Source of the DNA: Sphaerolaimus hirsutus
Taxonomy: Eukaryota; Nematoda; Chromadorea; Monhysterida; Sphaerolaimidae
Assembly: GCA_964036195.1 (NCBI GenBank)
Contig: OZ038455.1
Location: 124,001-188,000 of the forward strand
Direction of reading: 5' to 3'
DNA: 64,000 nucleotides
The notes beneath the pieces are model-generated. The model was not told where the DNA came from. It did not search any database and was given only the letters and a program-made list of their open reading frames with translations. The translations under genes and the position numbers were made by a program. Below are positions 13,801 through 23,165 of the stretch, piece after piece. Position 1 is the first letter of the stretch. Each line of letters opens with the position of its first letter.

Positions 13801-14480
13801 ATGACATTGGTGTGTGATGTGTCGTGAAGTGTCGTGAAGTGTGTTCACGGCGACACTTCCCGTCGCTGTGAACAGGGTTGACCAAATCTCAGAAAAAAAA
13901 TAAAATTTAAATAAACTGGAAAATTTGCGCATAAAATAAAATGAAACATGAAAAAAATTAAAATAAAATACAATTTTTATACAGTTTCACTAATTACAAA
14001 GGATTTTTACAAAAAAACAATCCTGGCCACGAACTAACTTAAAAAATAAAAATAAAATGGAAAATTGAAGAATAAAATAAAAATACAATGGAAAATTGAA
14101 GAATAAAATTTAAAAAAACTAAGATTTTTATACAATTTTACTACAATTTTAGTAAAAAGAATTTTACTAAAACCAACCCTGGCTGTGTAGAGCTGGCTAA
14201 CGCTTCCCGGCACTTCACGAAATTTGTTGTGAAGACAAATCACATCACAGACGTGCATCACAACGCTGCACAAATGTTTTGTGAAGTGTCTTCACTTCGT
14301 CAGAGTCGGGAAGCGCGTTTCTCGAAATTTTGGACTTGAGGATAGATGAAGTGTGTGGAAGTGTCTTCACAGAGGCCGCTTCCACACATTTCACAAACCT
14401 ATGTTCAACAACTATGATACCGACAATGGTTTTTAATTCATTAAAACTATGTCTTGACATATAATTGTGGCCTCTACTTC
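13801..14480. mobile_element. GTGAAGTG-rich MITE, interrupted by a hAT element
   Basis: Dense GTGAAGTGT/CTTCAC words on both sides of the hAT insertion at 13873-14181, for example CGTGAAGTGTCGTGAAGTG on the left and CGGCACTTCACGAAATTTG on the right. The same word family makes up 61654-62745. It is non-coding. Confidence 0.55.
13873..14181. mobile_element. AT-rich non-autonomous hAT element, CAGGGTTG termini
   Basis: Starts CAGGGTTGACC and ends CCAACCCTG. The flanking 8-mers are GCTGTGAA (13865-13872) and GCTGTGTA (14182-14189), 7 of 8 identical, as expected for a hAT target-site duplication. The interior is repeated AATAAAATGGAAAATTGAAG. It has no coding capacity. Sister copies lie at 59901-60200 and 61330-61653. 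Confidence 0.8.
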
Positions 14481-14562
14481 TAAAAGCGGATAAGTCCAAG
14501 AAGGTTGATTTAGAGAAAACTTTCATTCAAGTTTCATTTTCAATTTTGTGCCAGCTATTCAT

Positions 14563-14701
14563 CAGTGTTGTTAAAAGTACTGAACTTTTTTGAAAGGAAA
14601 TGTAAACGTAAAGTATCAATTGTTTACTCAACGGTGAGTACAGAAAACGTAAAGTACTTTTTTTCCTTTTACTCTTACTTAAAGTAAATTACTTTTGTTC
14701 T
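14563..14701. mobile_element. Left part of the hAT-like element that hosts the retrotransposon
   Basis: Begins CAGTGTTGTTAAAAGTAC and contains AACGTAAAGTA and GGTGAGTACAG words of the CAGAGTTGTTAAAA family. The right part of a similar element, with CTGTACTCGCTTACTTTC and CAAGTGAGTACC words, resumes at 33021 just after the 3' LTR. The retrotransposon therefore probably landed inside it. Confidence 0.5.
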
Positions 14702-14754
14702 GAAAATCACTCTGAAGAAAATAAACCCCCTTGGGGTATTTCGAGGAAATATGG
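14702..14754. mobile_element. TA-target MITE, right-end fragment
   Basis: TTGGGGTATTTCGAGGAAAT followed by ATGG then TA is the right terminal sequence of the CCGTATTTCCTCG family. No left partner lies next to it. Confidence 0.55.
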
Positions 14755-15610
14755 TATCTGAAATACGTTTTTGTAGGTAGAAATATGGCTAACTAATCAT
14801 GCGTAAAAACGTAACGACAATTTTTGTGCAGACACTCCGACGACTCGAGAACGACCATGTGCGACCGAATGACGACCCGCGGTGCACAGGGAAGTCACAG
14901 TGAACGTGCGGTTCGCTGTGCACTGCAAATCCGCCAACGAAGCCGCAGCCCCAGGACGGTACGCCCGAATGGACACTACTGCGGCCATGAATTTATTAAT
15001 TGTTTCTTTTCCGTTAATTATTTAATTACTTCCCGTGTGACGCTAATTTTTAATTTTTATTTTAGTGATTCATTAATTAAGCTAATTAGGTTACCCGCAT
15101 TTTGAGTTAATTAAGTGATTACTCTCGTTTTTCTTTTTGCATTTTCCCAATATGTACTGTCGAACGTCATAATTATTAGGTTTTTATCAAGTTTACATTT
15201 TAGTTAAAAGGGTGCAGTGTCTGGGAATGATTTAGAAAGGTTTTTATGTTTCTAGTTAAGCTAACAGGTGTTAACTCTGTTAAATGCTTAGACGCCCCGA
15301 TAGATAACATTCAGAAAATTCCCCGACCAAGTGCATTCTTATTTAGGACTAGGTAATGGGTGGAAAAGTGGCAAACGGCAATTATTGTCGGCATGCGACT
15401 GCAAGACACATGCAGAGCACAGTTTACAGTGAAGAGCACAGCAGTGCCAATTAATTATTCCCATCACCCAGGGTGATTGGTGAACTCATAAGTGCTAGTG
15501 TCTTGTGGCGTGTGTTCAGGCCCGAAGTTTCCAACCCTTACCCGGCAATGCAATAACCTTGAACAACCCCCGCAAATGAGCGTTCTTTCTGTGGCCTTGG
15601 TCGGGCGCGC

Positions 15611-15618
15611 TATAAAAA
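15611..15618 (+). promoter_or_regulatory. TATA box of 5' LTR
   Basis: TATAAAAA after a GC-rich stretch (GGGCGCGC). It is 450 bp upstream of the LTR polyadenylation signal, so transcription should start about 25-30 bp downstream, near 15640. Inferred from position and consensus only. Confidence 0.6.
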
Positions 15619-16059
15619 TATTTTCCACCTAAAGGGGCGCAGGTTGATAACACGTGTCACACCACCTGCTCTCGACTGTACCGTAACCTCTGAATAGAAA
15701 CCCAGTTCTCGACACTCACCTACGAGATAAATTGTATTTTAATTACGTCATTGGTAATTACAGTTACTGTACGCTTGGTTTGACCCATATTTTACCCGCT
15801 TTATTTAATTAGATAATTTTCCCGCATTTAATTAATTTACTTGTGCCTTGTACGTTATGTTTACAGTTTTCCAGTGATCATTGATTACGCCTTATTAATT
15901 CGCTTATTATGGTTAATTGTTTTGTCTTTGATTTAGTATTCAGTTCGATTATGGTAGATTTTGGTGATTATAAAACGCGCTGATTTTACATTTTTTCACC
16001 CACTAGAGGCTATACGACTCACTTGAGCTATTGTGAAATTGACTCTGACTACATCGCTA

Positions 16060-16065
16060 AATAAA
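16060..16065 (+). terminator. LTR polyadenylation signal (5' copy)
   Basis: AATAAA followed by a GT-containing stretch. The same signal in the 3' LTR (32627-32632) would end the element's RNA. Confidence 0.55.
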
Positions 16066-16211
16066 GTTCCCGTGAAACCAACTTGGTCCCCCTGAAGCAT
16101 ACTAACTGCTTGAATTTTAATTTTAATTTTATTAATTTCGGCTTTTCATTAATTACGGCTTTTTAACAATTAATCGAAGTAAACCGCCGGCAGCAGTTAC
16201 GAAAGGGATTG

Positions 16212-16217
16212 GTAAGT
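16212..16217 (+). promoter_or_regulatory. Candidate 5' splice donor in U5
   Basis: ATTG|GTAAGT is close to the metazoan donor consensus. It lies after the presumed end of R, so only the 5' leader would carry it. It could feed spliced mRNAs for the envelope-like segment (candidate acceptor CTCAG at 19868-19872, just before ATG 19884), for the orphan ORF (candidate acceptor TTTTTTAG ending 25982) and for the helicase ORF. Not tested by transcript data. Confidence 0.4.
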
Positions 16218-16455
16218 TGCCGTGTCCATCCTCAGGAACTGTCAGGACCCCAAGGGGTACTGGCGCCGTTCCTGATTTGCGTGTAAACATCCCCGTACCA
16301 TAAAACCAATCATTTATTTAATTAAGCACGCAAGTGGAAGCGCAAAGGGACCGGAATTTGCAATTCTCTGCCGCGGCAAAATTCGACGAGTGGCGTATTT
16401 TTGTGGTAAAAACGGAAAATAGTAAAATTAGTAAAAACGTAAAATATCTGACAAC

Positions 16456-16473
16456 TGGTAGCGTAGCGAGTGG
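16456..16473 (+). other. Probable primer-binding site
   Basis: TGGTAGCGTAGCGAG starts two bases after the 5' LTR end, the usual place and TGG start for a site complementary to a tRNA 3' end. I cannot name the tRNA; the first seven bases would fit an initiator-Met-type acceptor but the rest does not match clearly. Confidence 0.5.
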
Positions 16474-16568
16474 TTTCCTAAGCAAGCCATAAAGTTTTCT
16501 GTCTGGGGCGCCTGATCAACGCCTCTACAAAAAACGGCTTCACGGATAACGAGTCACCCCAAAGGGAA

Positions 16569-19500
16569 TTGAGATCGAGGGGGCCAGCAAGCTTACAAGG
16601 GGACACCATAGAACAAGTTTGGCACGCTGCATTGGAGAAGCAAAAACAAGCACGAAGGCGCGCGCGACAACAGAAGGCTGGGCAAGAAGTGGACGCACAA
16701 CTTGCTGCAGCTGAGAGTCAAGCAGGAGACAGTGAGTCGAACGATTCGGTTAACCCTGAAACAGAAGCGCCGGAAGCGCTAGAGGAGAGTGAAAGTCAAC
16801 GCTGGTCTGGACAGACAGCTGAGGACACCCCGGTAATTAGGTTATCAACGGTTGAAGGTGCAGGGCCTGCGCCAGACAGTTTCAGTCAGTGGAAAACGCC
16901 AGCTGTACCGACAGCGGCACGGCAGCTAACGTCCAGCGCAGAAGCTGAAGAAGCGCCTGGGACAAGCAGACAAACTGCAGGAAAGGAAGCAGGTAAGACA
17001 GGTAAGTGGTCTAAGCTTCGGAGGACATTGGGTTGGAGCGCGGGCAGCTCATCCATATCGCCTGGAGTGCGATCGGGTTCTGAAGTCGGTTCAGACGGAT
17101 ACGTTGGTGACAGCGAGCCTCTAGGGCAGCCGTCGATTCAATGTGATTATCCTATGATTGCAGCTGAGCTTGGAGCTACTGCAGATCAATTTCCCGTGAT
17201 TGAAAATACCGTAGAGGAATTATTGGAGACAGCGGCGCAGAGTGGAGACACTTCCCCGGCGCTGCAGTTAAGCCCCCCGAAGAGCACTTCGACGCCGAGA
17301 GACGTGTCAGGCAACAGCAGTCGGAATTTATCGAGCGACCAGTCGAGATCGCAGAGCGCAACTGCAAAGGCTAGACGCCAGTTAATTAAGACCGAATTTT
17401 CAAGTAACCCCCCCGTGATAATTATTAGCAGTCCCGCTAGCAGAATGACAAACAATGGCGCAAACCAGACGGCGGCCCCGGCACTGGAAGACAGATACGC
17501 GAATGTCAATAATGCTAATTTAATTTACCAAGCTACCATAATGGACCTGGACCCGGTGCAAACAACGCCAACCTGTGCACAATGGACACCTAAAAAGGCA
17601 TGTGCAGCTGCAAAGAAATGGGCAAACATGATGAGTCAGGCGAGACCGGTTGGTGCTTTCTCACAGAATGGTGAACCAGGGGATTTGCGTATGGTGGCGC
17701 TAATTAAAACTGCTATGAATTTATGGGGAAGTGACCCAGTCAATGAGGTACCTAGGGTGGAACATTACTTGAGGGAATTCGAAGCGCACCACAGCGCACA
17801 TGGCGATGATATAGTTGATCTGGCGACTGCGTACCAACAGCATAATCAAGCCCTACAAAATCAGAACGCGACGCTGGGAGGAAATTCGCCGGCCAGTGGT
17901 CAGCAGCCAATAGTTCTGACCAACGGTCAAGCAGCGCCCTTGCAATCATCCACGACCCCAGCGGCGCCCCTGTCGACAGCTGGAGCAAGCCAGGTGAGAA
18001 CTGTTACGCAGCGACGCGCTCGATCCCGCTCGCCGGCATCGTCAAGAAGCTCGTCGGCTAGGTCCGAAGTGGCAGGGCCCACGGACCCGGGACAAAATTG
18101 GCAATTAGAACAAAGCAATGCGGCGGTTATTACAGCCCTAGCACAACAATGTGGATACTTTCGCGGCAAACCAAATGAGGGTTTCAGGGAATGGAGAAGG
18201 AGCTGGGACACGGTATGTGACGCGCTGCGCATAAAATTACAGGAGCGGAAGCCGCTGGTAAAATTATTTTTGAAAGGCAGTGCCCGGGCCATTTTCAACA
18301 CGCGATATAGAGAATTGCGCGACCTGAACTATAAGGACATGATGCAAGCGCTGGAGAAGTTCTATGAAAATCCGAATGACAAACATCATGCACAGAGAGA
18401 GATTTTTGAGACGCGACAGGGCGCAGATGAGTCGGTGCTGGAATGGGCGGTACGTTTGGAAAAATTGATAAAACGCGCCTATCCAGGCATGGGTCATGAA
18501 AAACGAGGTGACACATGCATGATAAAATTCCATGGAGGACTGAGGAATGAAATTCGGCGCAATGTACCTGTCACGGCTTCTATCACATGGAAGGAAATGG
18601 TTGACAACGCACGTGCTCAGGAGAGCTTTTTGGAGGCAGAACAAAGCCAGAATAAGGGAGAAAAGTCTAAACAGGATGTAGTTGCCAGCGCGACCGACAA
18701 GGTAATGGACAGGTTGATGGCGCTGAACATGCCCGCCATGGCTGGACTGCCGTCCCAGGCCGACAAGACGCTAGAGACAATGGAACAGAAAATGACTGAG
18801 AGTGTTGCTAAATTTGACTCGGTGCACCAAGAGATAGCGAAGAAATTAGCGCAACTGGGCGCGTTGGAAGGTAAACTTTTGGGATTGAATAGGGACCCCC
18901 CTAAATTGCCCCCACGCAAGTTTGACAAAGGATGTTGGGAATGTGGCTCTGAAGAGCACATCAGATATGAGTGTCCGAAACTCACCCCTGAACAGAGGGA
19001 ACAGTATCTCCAAAGGAGCCGCGGCGGCGGAGCATCCAGAGGAAATGGACGTGGGCGCGGCGGAGGACAGCGTGGTGGCTATCAGAGAAATGACCACGCT
19101 CAAGCGATGCAGCCAGGTATGATGCCCATGCAATATGCCTACCCGCAGTGGCAACCAGCTCAGCCAATGCCTGTGCAACCGGCGCAGACGGTACAGAGGG
19201 CTGGTGATATGAACATGCAACCGCAGATGATGGCTTATCAAACGCCGCCAGCTAATTGGATGGCTATGGGACCGGATGGGCGCATGCAACAATATAACAT
19301 GCAACCGGTACAGGTGAGCAATCCCCACATAGAATCGCTGAACCCCACCCGAGTGACCAGTACGACTGGAATGACCATGCATGTGCGCGAAGATGACCGT
19401 TGCATGATGATACGTCCCGTTAATAAGTTAATCCCTGTGATGCAAGGCCTAGAAATAGAGGCAGATGAACCTGACGAACTGGTTCCAGAGTCACCCGAAG

Positions 19501-22500
19501 AACAGCAGCGCACTACGGGAATGCATGTGCTCGCGCAAGAGCGGGAATTTTGGATCAAGCCATGGGCATACATGCGAACTGAGAAAGGTTACTTGTTTCG
19601 AACTACTTGGCTGGCCTTCTTACGCAGGATCGGAATGCATGATTTGAGGGAAACGGACTGTACGCTGTGGCCTAATTGCCCTGCAGACGACCACTCGGAC
19701 ACGCTGACGGAGGTGCCCTTGGACGTGCTCATGAACATCAGTCTGGACCCGTTCCTGTACGCCACGCCGGCCGCTCTGCCGCCGCGCACGGGATCCAGCA
19801 ACCAGATAGACAGGTATATGGGCTTTTTGTCTACTGAGGAAGGGGTGCGTCCCGCGCCGCGCGCGTACTCAGAACCCCCTTACATGCCCCAGGTCGCACA
19901 GTCGCTGTTTTTTGTGTTGACAATTGGATTAATTATAATGGGATTAGCCTTACTACCGGGCGCGGGCGCGACTACCATGCCCTTGTTTCCATTGCTATGC
20001 AGTGACTTGACGGATCACTACGATTTATACACGTACCCCCCCCTGCCCAATTGCACGGCTATTGTTGACACTACGGCGTCATTAGAACGGCCACGAAAAT
20101 TGACACTGACAATCTACAAGCGAAATATGGTAGAATATCGTGCGGCAGCACACAGGTGTGTGGCCTCTATCAGAACGGCAAAGACATATCAGAACTTCTG
20201 GGGCGACGTCACGCTGGAAAAGTTTGATTCTAACCCCCGATCTGTGGGCGCCGCCGAGTGCGAAGGCATGATTAAATATCACAAGTGCAACAATGGGCCC
20301 ATGACCCCTGTGAGTGATTTGGACAACGCATGGGACACTCAATACCCCACCAATGTTAGTTACTCAGGACATGGACTGTACTGCTGCAAATGGGTGAGTG
20401 AAACGACGCCACACTGTGGGCTGTTTCGAGGGGAAGTACGAATGAGATATGGAGCCAACACCATGCAAAGCACGCTGGGTGATGTTAGTAAGTGCAATTA
20501 TGAAATGGGTGCATGCACACTAGAAGACGGCAGCCAATTAACATGGAAACCGAACCCGAAGGCGGAATGCCCTTATGAAAAATGGCGTGAAATGCATGGA
20601 CGCATTAGACAGGATATCTGGCTAGCCGATGATCATACGCTATCATTGTCTTTCAGAGCCCATGAAGAGGTTGAGTCATGCGGCATTAAATTATGGAAAT
20701 CGGACCAGGATATTGTAGTGGCGCCATTTGAAAAGGCAGTGATTCGAAGCGTCAGACAAAAACGAGCGCAAGGTCGACCCACGCTGGGAATAGTGAGCGC
20801 AGGCCAATTAGCAGCCAGCATGCAGGCGGTATACGAAACAGCAGAACAAACCATGCGTGCACAGGCCGTAGCCACCTGCAAGAACGTGCAACACTTCCAA
20901 GAATTTGTGCGACTGGCCATGAGTGAACACGCCACTACGACAGCCCGCTGGTACATGAATGATAATGAAATAATTGCCAAACCCGCGCCGGACGGATTTT
21001 TGGTTCACAAATGTTTTGCGGTAAAAACATACGAGATAATGAAAGAGAAGAAGTCCCCAGAATGTTATGAAACAGTACCTGTGCAAGTTAGTGTACACGG
21101 GCAAAATGTGACGTTGCACATGAATAGGTTGACAAACATTTTGCATTTTCAAGCGATCCCGGGCTCATGCACCAATGCGCACAATCGTGTGGTAATGTTA
21201 AATGGACAGTGGTACAAATATCTACCGGAAGTCGGCGGCCTGGAACATTTACCTATGTATAACACACACAGTTTCCCGCAGAAATGGCAACAGGAAAAAG
21301 TCAGGGATGTGCATCATCAGATTTTTGCCGCCACGACTATGTACAACTTGTCAGAATTATTGCCGACGACCACCCTGAATGACGTATGGCATGCATATTC
21401 AATCGTGCGGCAAATTACGCAGGGGGCGGAGCCGAGGGTGGAATCACACATGCAAAGGCATCGAACCTTGGCAAAATCGGTCTTAGCGCTGGGATGGTGG
21501 GATTTTGACACCTGGCGCACCTGGCTACAAGTATGGATTTATCTGATATGTGCACTGGTCACCATGCAGTATTTACTAGCCGCGCTCATGGCTGCAGCGC
21601 CGGAAACGGCCGTGACTTTGGTGAACAGGGCAAAGGAAAAAATTAAAAGGCGACCGAAGACAGAAGGAAAGTCCAATATCATTGTCGAATTGGCTGAGGA
21701 CCGCCCTAGCGAACAGGTAAAGGTAAGAACGGTAATTAACCCGTGCGTGGGAATGCCAAGTGGCATGCCCGCACTCACGGGCGCGCGTCGTTTTCCCGCT
21801 ATACAATATAGTATCAACAGAAAATGCGATCTGGAAGAAGAATCGGTGTGCATGATCACTTTCTCGACGGAAGAAAGAGACAACATCCATCAAGTAGCCA
21901 ATCGACGTGAAGAGATTGTGCATGTGTACTACAGCCCATCCATTACCATAACCATTGACGGGAGAGAATATCGGAGATGCCTACTGGACACAGGCGCCAT
22001 GCGTTCATTATGCAATAGGGACGTGCTGATGCGACACAAGGAAAAGGCTACTAAGCATGATGAAGTTTCACCTATTGGAGCCCTCAGGTGCGCTGCAGAT
22101 TCGAAACTTTTGGTACTGGGACAGATGGAAGTACCGGTAACGATGGGAAACCATACCTTCGGAATTGTGTTTCAGGCGGTGAATGGATTAGCTGGTGAAA
22201 TTTTAATTGGCGCAGACGTTTTACGGCACATGGTAGTAGACATGCCGGCAAGGGAACTACGAATCCCTACGGCCAACGCGATAATCCCCTTCGATAACCC
22301 AGACCCGGAAGTGCAGCAGCGCAGAATCTACGCTATTGTGAACGAAAAAATAGAAGTTCAGGCTAGACATGAAGCGTTAGTGACCGCAAAGTTATCTGCC
22401 CCCATGGATGAAAAGTTATTTACGGTCATGGGATTGGATACGGTAGGTGAACGCTGTGGCGTTATGGCTGCTTCAGCGGCCTATGAAACTAGTGCCCCTG

Positions 22501-23165
22501 TGTTTCAGGTGAGATGTGCAAATGTACGAAATCAGCCTGTAGTGCTACAGGTAGGACAGCGTATTGCGGTGGTCGAACCAGTGGATTGCGTGCTGAAAGT
22601 GAAACCTGGAGACCCCCCCGTTGAATGGGTGAAGCAGTGTTATGACAGAGATGTGTGTCGACAAGTTCAAGCGACTGAACCTCCCCCCAAAGTAGCCGAA
22701 GACAAATTAGGACCCCCACTGCAAGTTGCATGCCCAGATGGACACGTGATGGAATTCACCGTGCCAGAAACTTTGACGGACGAGCGCAGAGAGGAACTGA
22801 AAAAGGTAATTTTGCAGTACAAGGAAGCTTTTGCCCGACATAAGTATGACATCGGCTACAGCGAATTAGTGGACTACCGGTTGCAATTAGTGGACAAAAA
22901 ACCAATTGCATGCAGAATGTACCGGTTGAGTCTGGATGATCAGCAATACTTAGAAAATCATTTGAGATGCCTCATCGAGCACGACATCGTGGAACCCAGT
23001 ACGAGCCCGTATTGTGCCCCCACGCTGGTGGTATCCAAACCGGATGGATCAAAGCGGATGGTAATTGATTACAGACGCCTGAACGCTGTTTTGCACGCTC
23101 CCCAATTCCCATTACCCCGCTTAGATGAAACAGTCGAATCTTTATGTAGCTGCAAGTATTTTTAG
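16569..23165 (+). CDS. Gag / envelope-like / protease / RT N-terminal polyprotein
   Basis: One uninterrupted 2198-codon frame. Residues 1-500 are low-complexity and polar. Residues 507-700 look like a Ty3-type Gag capsid region. A CCHC zinc knuckle (C-x2-C-x4-H-x4-C) is at 789-802, followed by an RG-rich tail (816-845) and a Met/Gln/Pro-rich stretch. Residues about 1106-1680 resemble a membrane glycoprotein. An aspartic protease follows with DTGA at 1807-1810 and ILIGADVL near 1880. Reverse transcriptase fingers start near 2095. The frame ends at TAG 23163-23165 inside reverse transcriptase. The frame is open from 16482 but has no ATG before 17154 (residue 196). The start shown is a TTG, so Gag may begin at a non-AUG codon, after splicing, or its AUG may be mutated in this copy. 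Placing an envelope-like part between nucleocapsid and protease is unlike known Ty3 elements, where env follows integrase. Confidence 0.85.
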   Translation: MRSRGPASLQGDTIEQVWHAALEKQKQARRRARQQKAGQEVDAQLAAAESQAGDSESNDSVNPETEAPEALEESESQRWSGQTAEDTPVIRLSTVEGAGPAPDSFSQWKTPAVPTAARQLTSSAEAEEAPGTSRQTAGKEAGKTGKWSKLRRTLGWSAGSSSISPGVRSGSEVGSDGYVGDSEPLGQPSIQCDYPMIAAELGATADQFPVIENTVEELLETAAQSGDTSPALQLSPPKSTSTPRDVSGNSSRNLSSDQSRSQSATAKARRQLIKTEFSSNPPVIIISSPASRMTNNGANQTAAPALEDRYANVNNANLIYQATIMDLDPVQTTPTCAQWTPKKACAAAKKWANMMSQARPVGAFSQNGEPGDLRMVALIKTAMNLWGSDPVNEVPRVEHYLREFEAHHSAHGDDIVDLATAYQQHNQALQNQNATLGGNSPASGQQPIVLTNGQAAPLQSSTTPAAPLSTAGASQVRTVTQRRARSRSPASSRSSSARSEVAGPTDPGQNWQLEQSNAAVITALAQQCGYFRGKPNEGFREWRRSWDTVCDALRIKLQERKPLVKLFLKGSARAIFNTRYRELRDLNYKDMMQALEKFYENPNDKHHAQREIFETRQGADESVLEWAVRLEKLIKRAYPGMGHEKRGDTCMIKFHGGLRNEIRRNVPVTASITWKEMVDNARAQESFLEAEQSQNKGEKSKQDVVASATDKVMDRLMALNMPAMAGLPSQADKTLETMEQKMTESVAKFDSVHQEIAKKLAQLGALEGKLLGLNRDPPKLPPRKFDKGCWECGSEEHIRYECPKLTPEQREQYLQRSRGGGASRGNGRGRGGGQRGGYQRNDHAQAMQPGMMPMQYAYPQWQPAQPMPVQPAQTVQRAGDMNMQPQMMAYQTPPANWMAMGPDGRMQQYNMQPVQVSNPHIESLNPTRVTSTTGMTMHVREDDRCMMIRPVNKLIPVMQGLEIEADEPDELVPESPEEQQRTTGMHVLAQEREFWIKPWAYMRTEKGYLFRTTWLAFLRRIGMHDLRETDCTLWPNCPADDHSDTLTEVPLDVLMNISLDPFLYATPAALPPRTGSSNQIDRYMGFLSTEEGVRPAPRAYSEPPYMPQVAQSLFFVLTIGLIIMGLALLPGAGATTMPLFPLLCSDLTDHYDLYTYPPLPNCTAIVDTTASLERPRKLTLTIYKRNMVEYRAAAHRCVASIRTAKTYQNFWGDVTLEKFDSNPRSVGAAECEGMIKYHKCNNGPMTPVSDLDNAWDTQYPTNVSYSGHGLYCCKWVSETTPHCGLFRGEVRMRYGANTMQSTLGDVSKCNYEMGACTLEDGSQLTWKPNPKAECPYEKWREMHGRIRQDIWLADDHTLSLSFRAHEEVESCGIKLWKSDQDIVVAPFEKAVIRSVRQKRAQGRPTLGIVSAGQLAASMQAVYETAEQTMRAQAVATCKNVQHFQEFVRLAMSEHATTTARWYMNDNEIIAKPAPDGFLVHKCFAVKTYEIMKEKKSPECYETVPVQVSVHGQNVTLHMNRLTNILHFQAIPGSCTNAHNRVVMLNGQWYKYLPEVGGLEHLPMYNTHSFPQKWQQEKVRDVHHQIFAATTMYNLSELLPTTTLNDVWHAYSIVRQITQGAEPRVESHMQRHRTLAKSVLALGWWDFDTWRTWLQVWIYLICALVTMQYLLAALMAAAPETAVTLVNRAKEKIKRRPKTEGKSNIIVELAEDRPSEQVKVRTVINPCVGMPSGMPALTGARRFPAIQYSINRKCDLEEESVCMITFSTEERDNIHQVANRREEIVHVYYSPSITITIDGREYRRCLLDTGAMRSLCNRDVLMRHKEKATKHDEVSPIGALRCAADSKLLVLGQMEVPVTMGNHTFGIVFQAVNGLAGEILIGADVLRHMVVDMPARELRIPTANAIIPFDNPDPEVQQRRIYAIVNEKIEVQARHEALVTAKLSAPMDEKLFTVMGLDTVGERCGVMAASAAYETSAPVFQVRCANVRNQPVVLQVGQRIAVVEPVDCVLKVKPGDPPVEWVKQCYDRDVCRQVQATEPPPKVAEDKLGPPLQVACPDGHVMEFTVPETLTDERREELKKVILQYKEAFARHKYDIGYSELVDYRLQLVDKKPIACRMYRLSLDDQQYLENHLRCLIEHDIVEPSTSPYCAPTLVVSKPDGSKRMVIDYRRLNAVLHAPQFPLPRLDETVESLCSCKYF
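19884..21650 (+). other. Envelope-like glycoprotein segment inside the polyprotein
   Basis: From an in-frame ATG at 19884, about twenty hydrophobic residues end in a small-residue stretch (ALLPGAGA), as in a signal peptide. Then come about 500 residues rich in Cys, with sequons NCT, NVS, NVT and NLS, a CC pair, and a furin-like RQKR at polyprotein residues 1396-1399. The part ends with a Trp-rich juxtamembrane stretch, a hydrophobic segment (about 1650-1678) and a basic tail (KEKIKRRPK). This is the layout of a type I viral fusion glycoprotein. A conserved-looking Asp-Gly...Trp...Cys spacing upstream of RQKR, and a Cys-bearing helical stretch after it, remind me of class III glycoproteins (chuvirus/rhabdovirus/herpesvirus gB type). 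That class assignment is only a suggestion. There is no stop before protease. Confidence 0.65.

Larger units (their letters stand above)
14772..16453 (+). repeat. 5' LTR
   Basis: 1682 bp, TG...CA. It pairs with 31339-33020 at a constant offset of 16,567. Differences from the 3' LTR are at 14967, 15544, 16124, 16228 and 16311. It holds a TATA box (15611) and AATAAA (16060), so U3 is about 14772-15640, R about 15640-16085 and U5 the rest. Confidence 0.96.

Noticed and set aside
14824-15105. 93-codon ORF in the LTR, repeated at 31391
   Set aside because: Present only because the LTR is duplicated. It lies in U3 upstream of the TATA box, has no domain and is unlikely to be translated.
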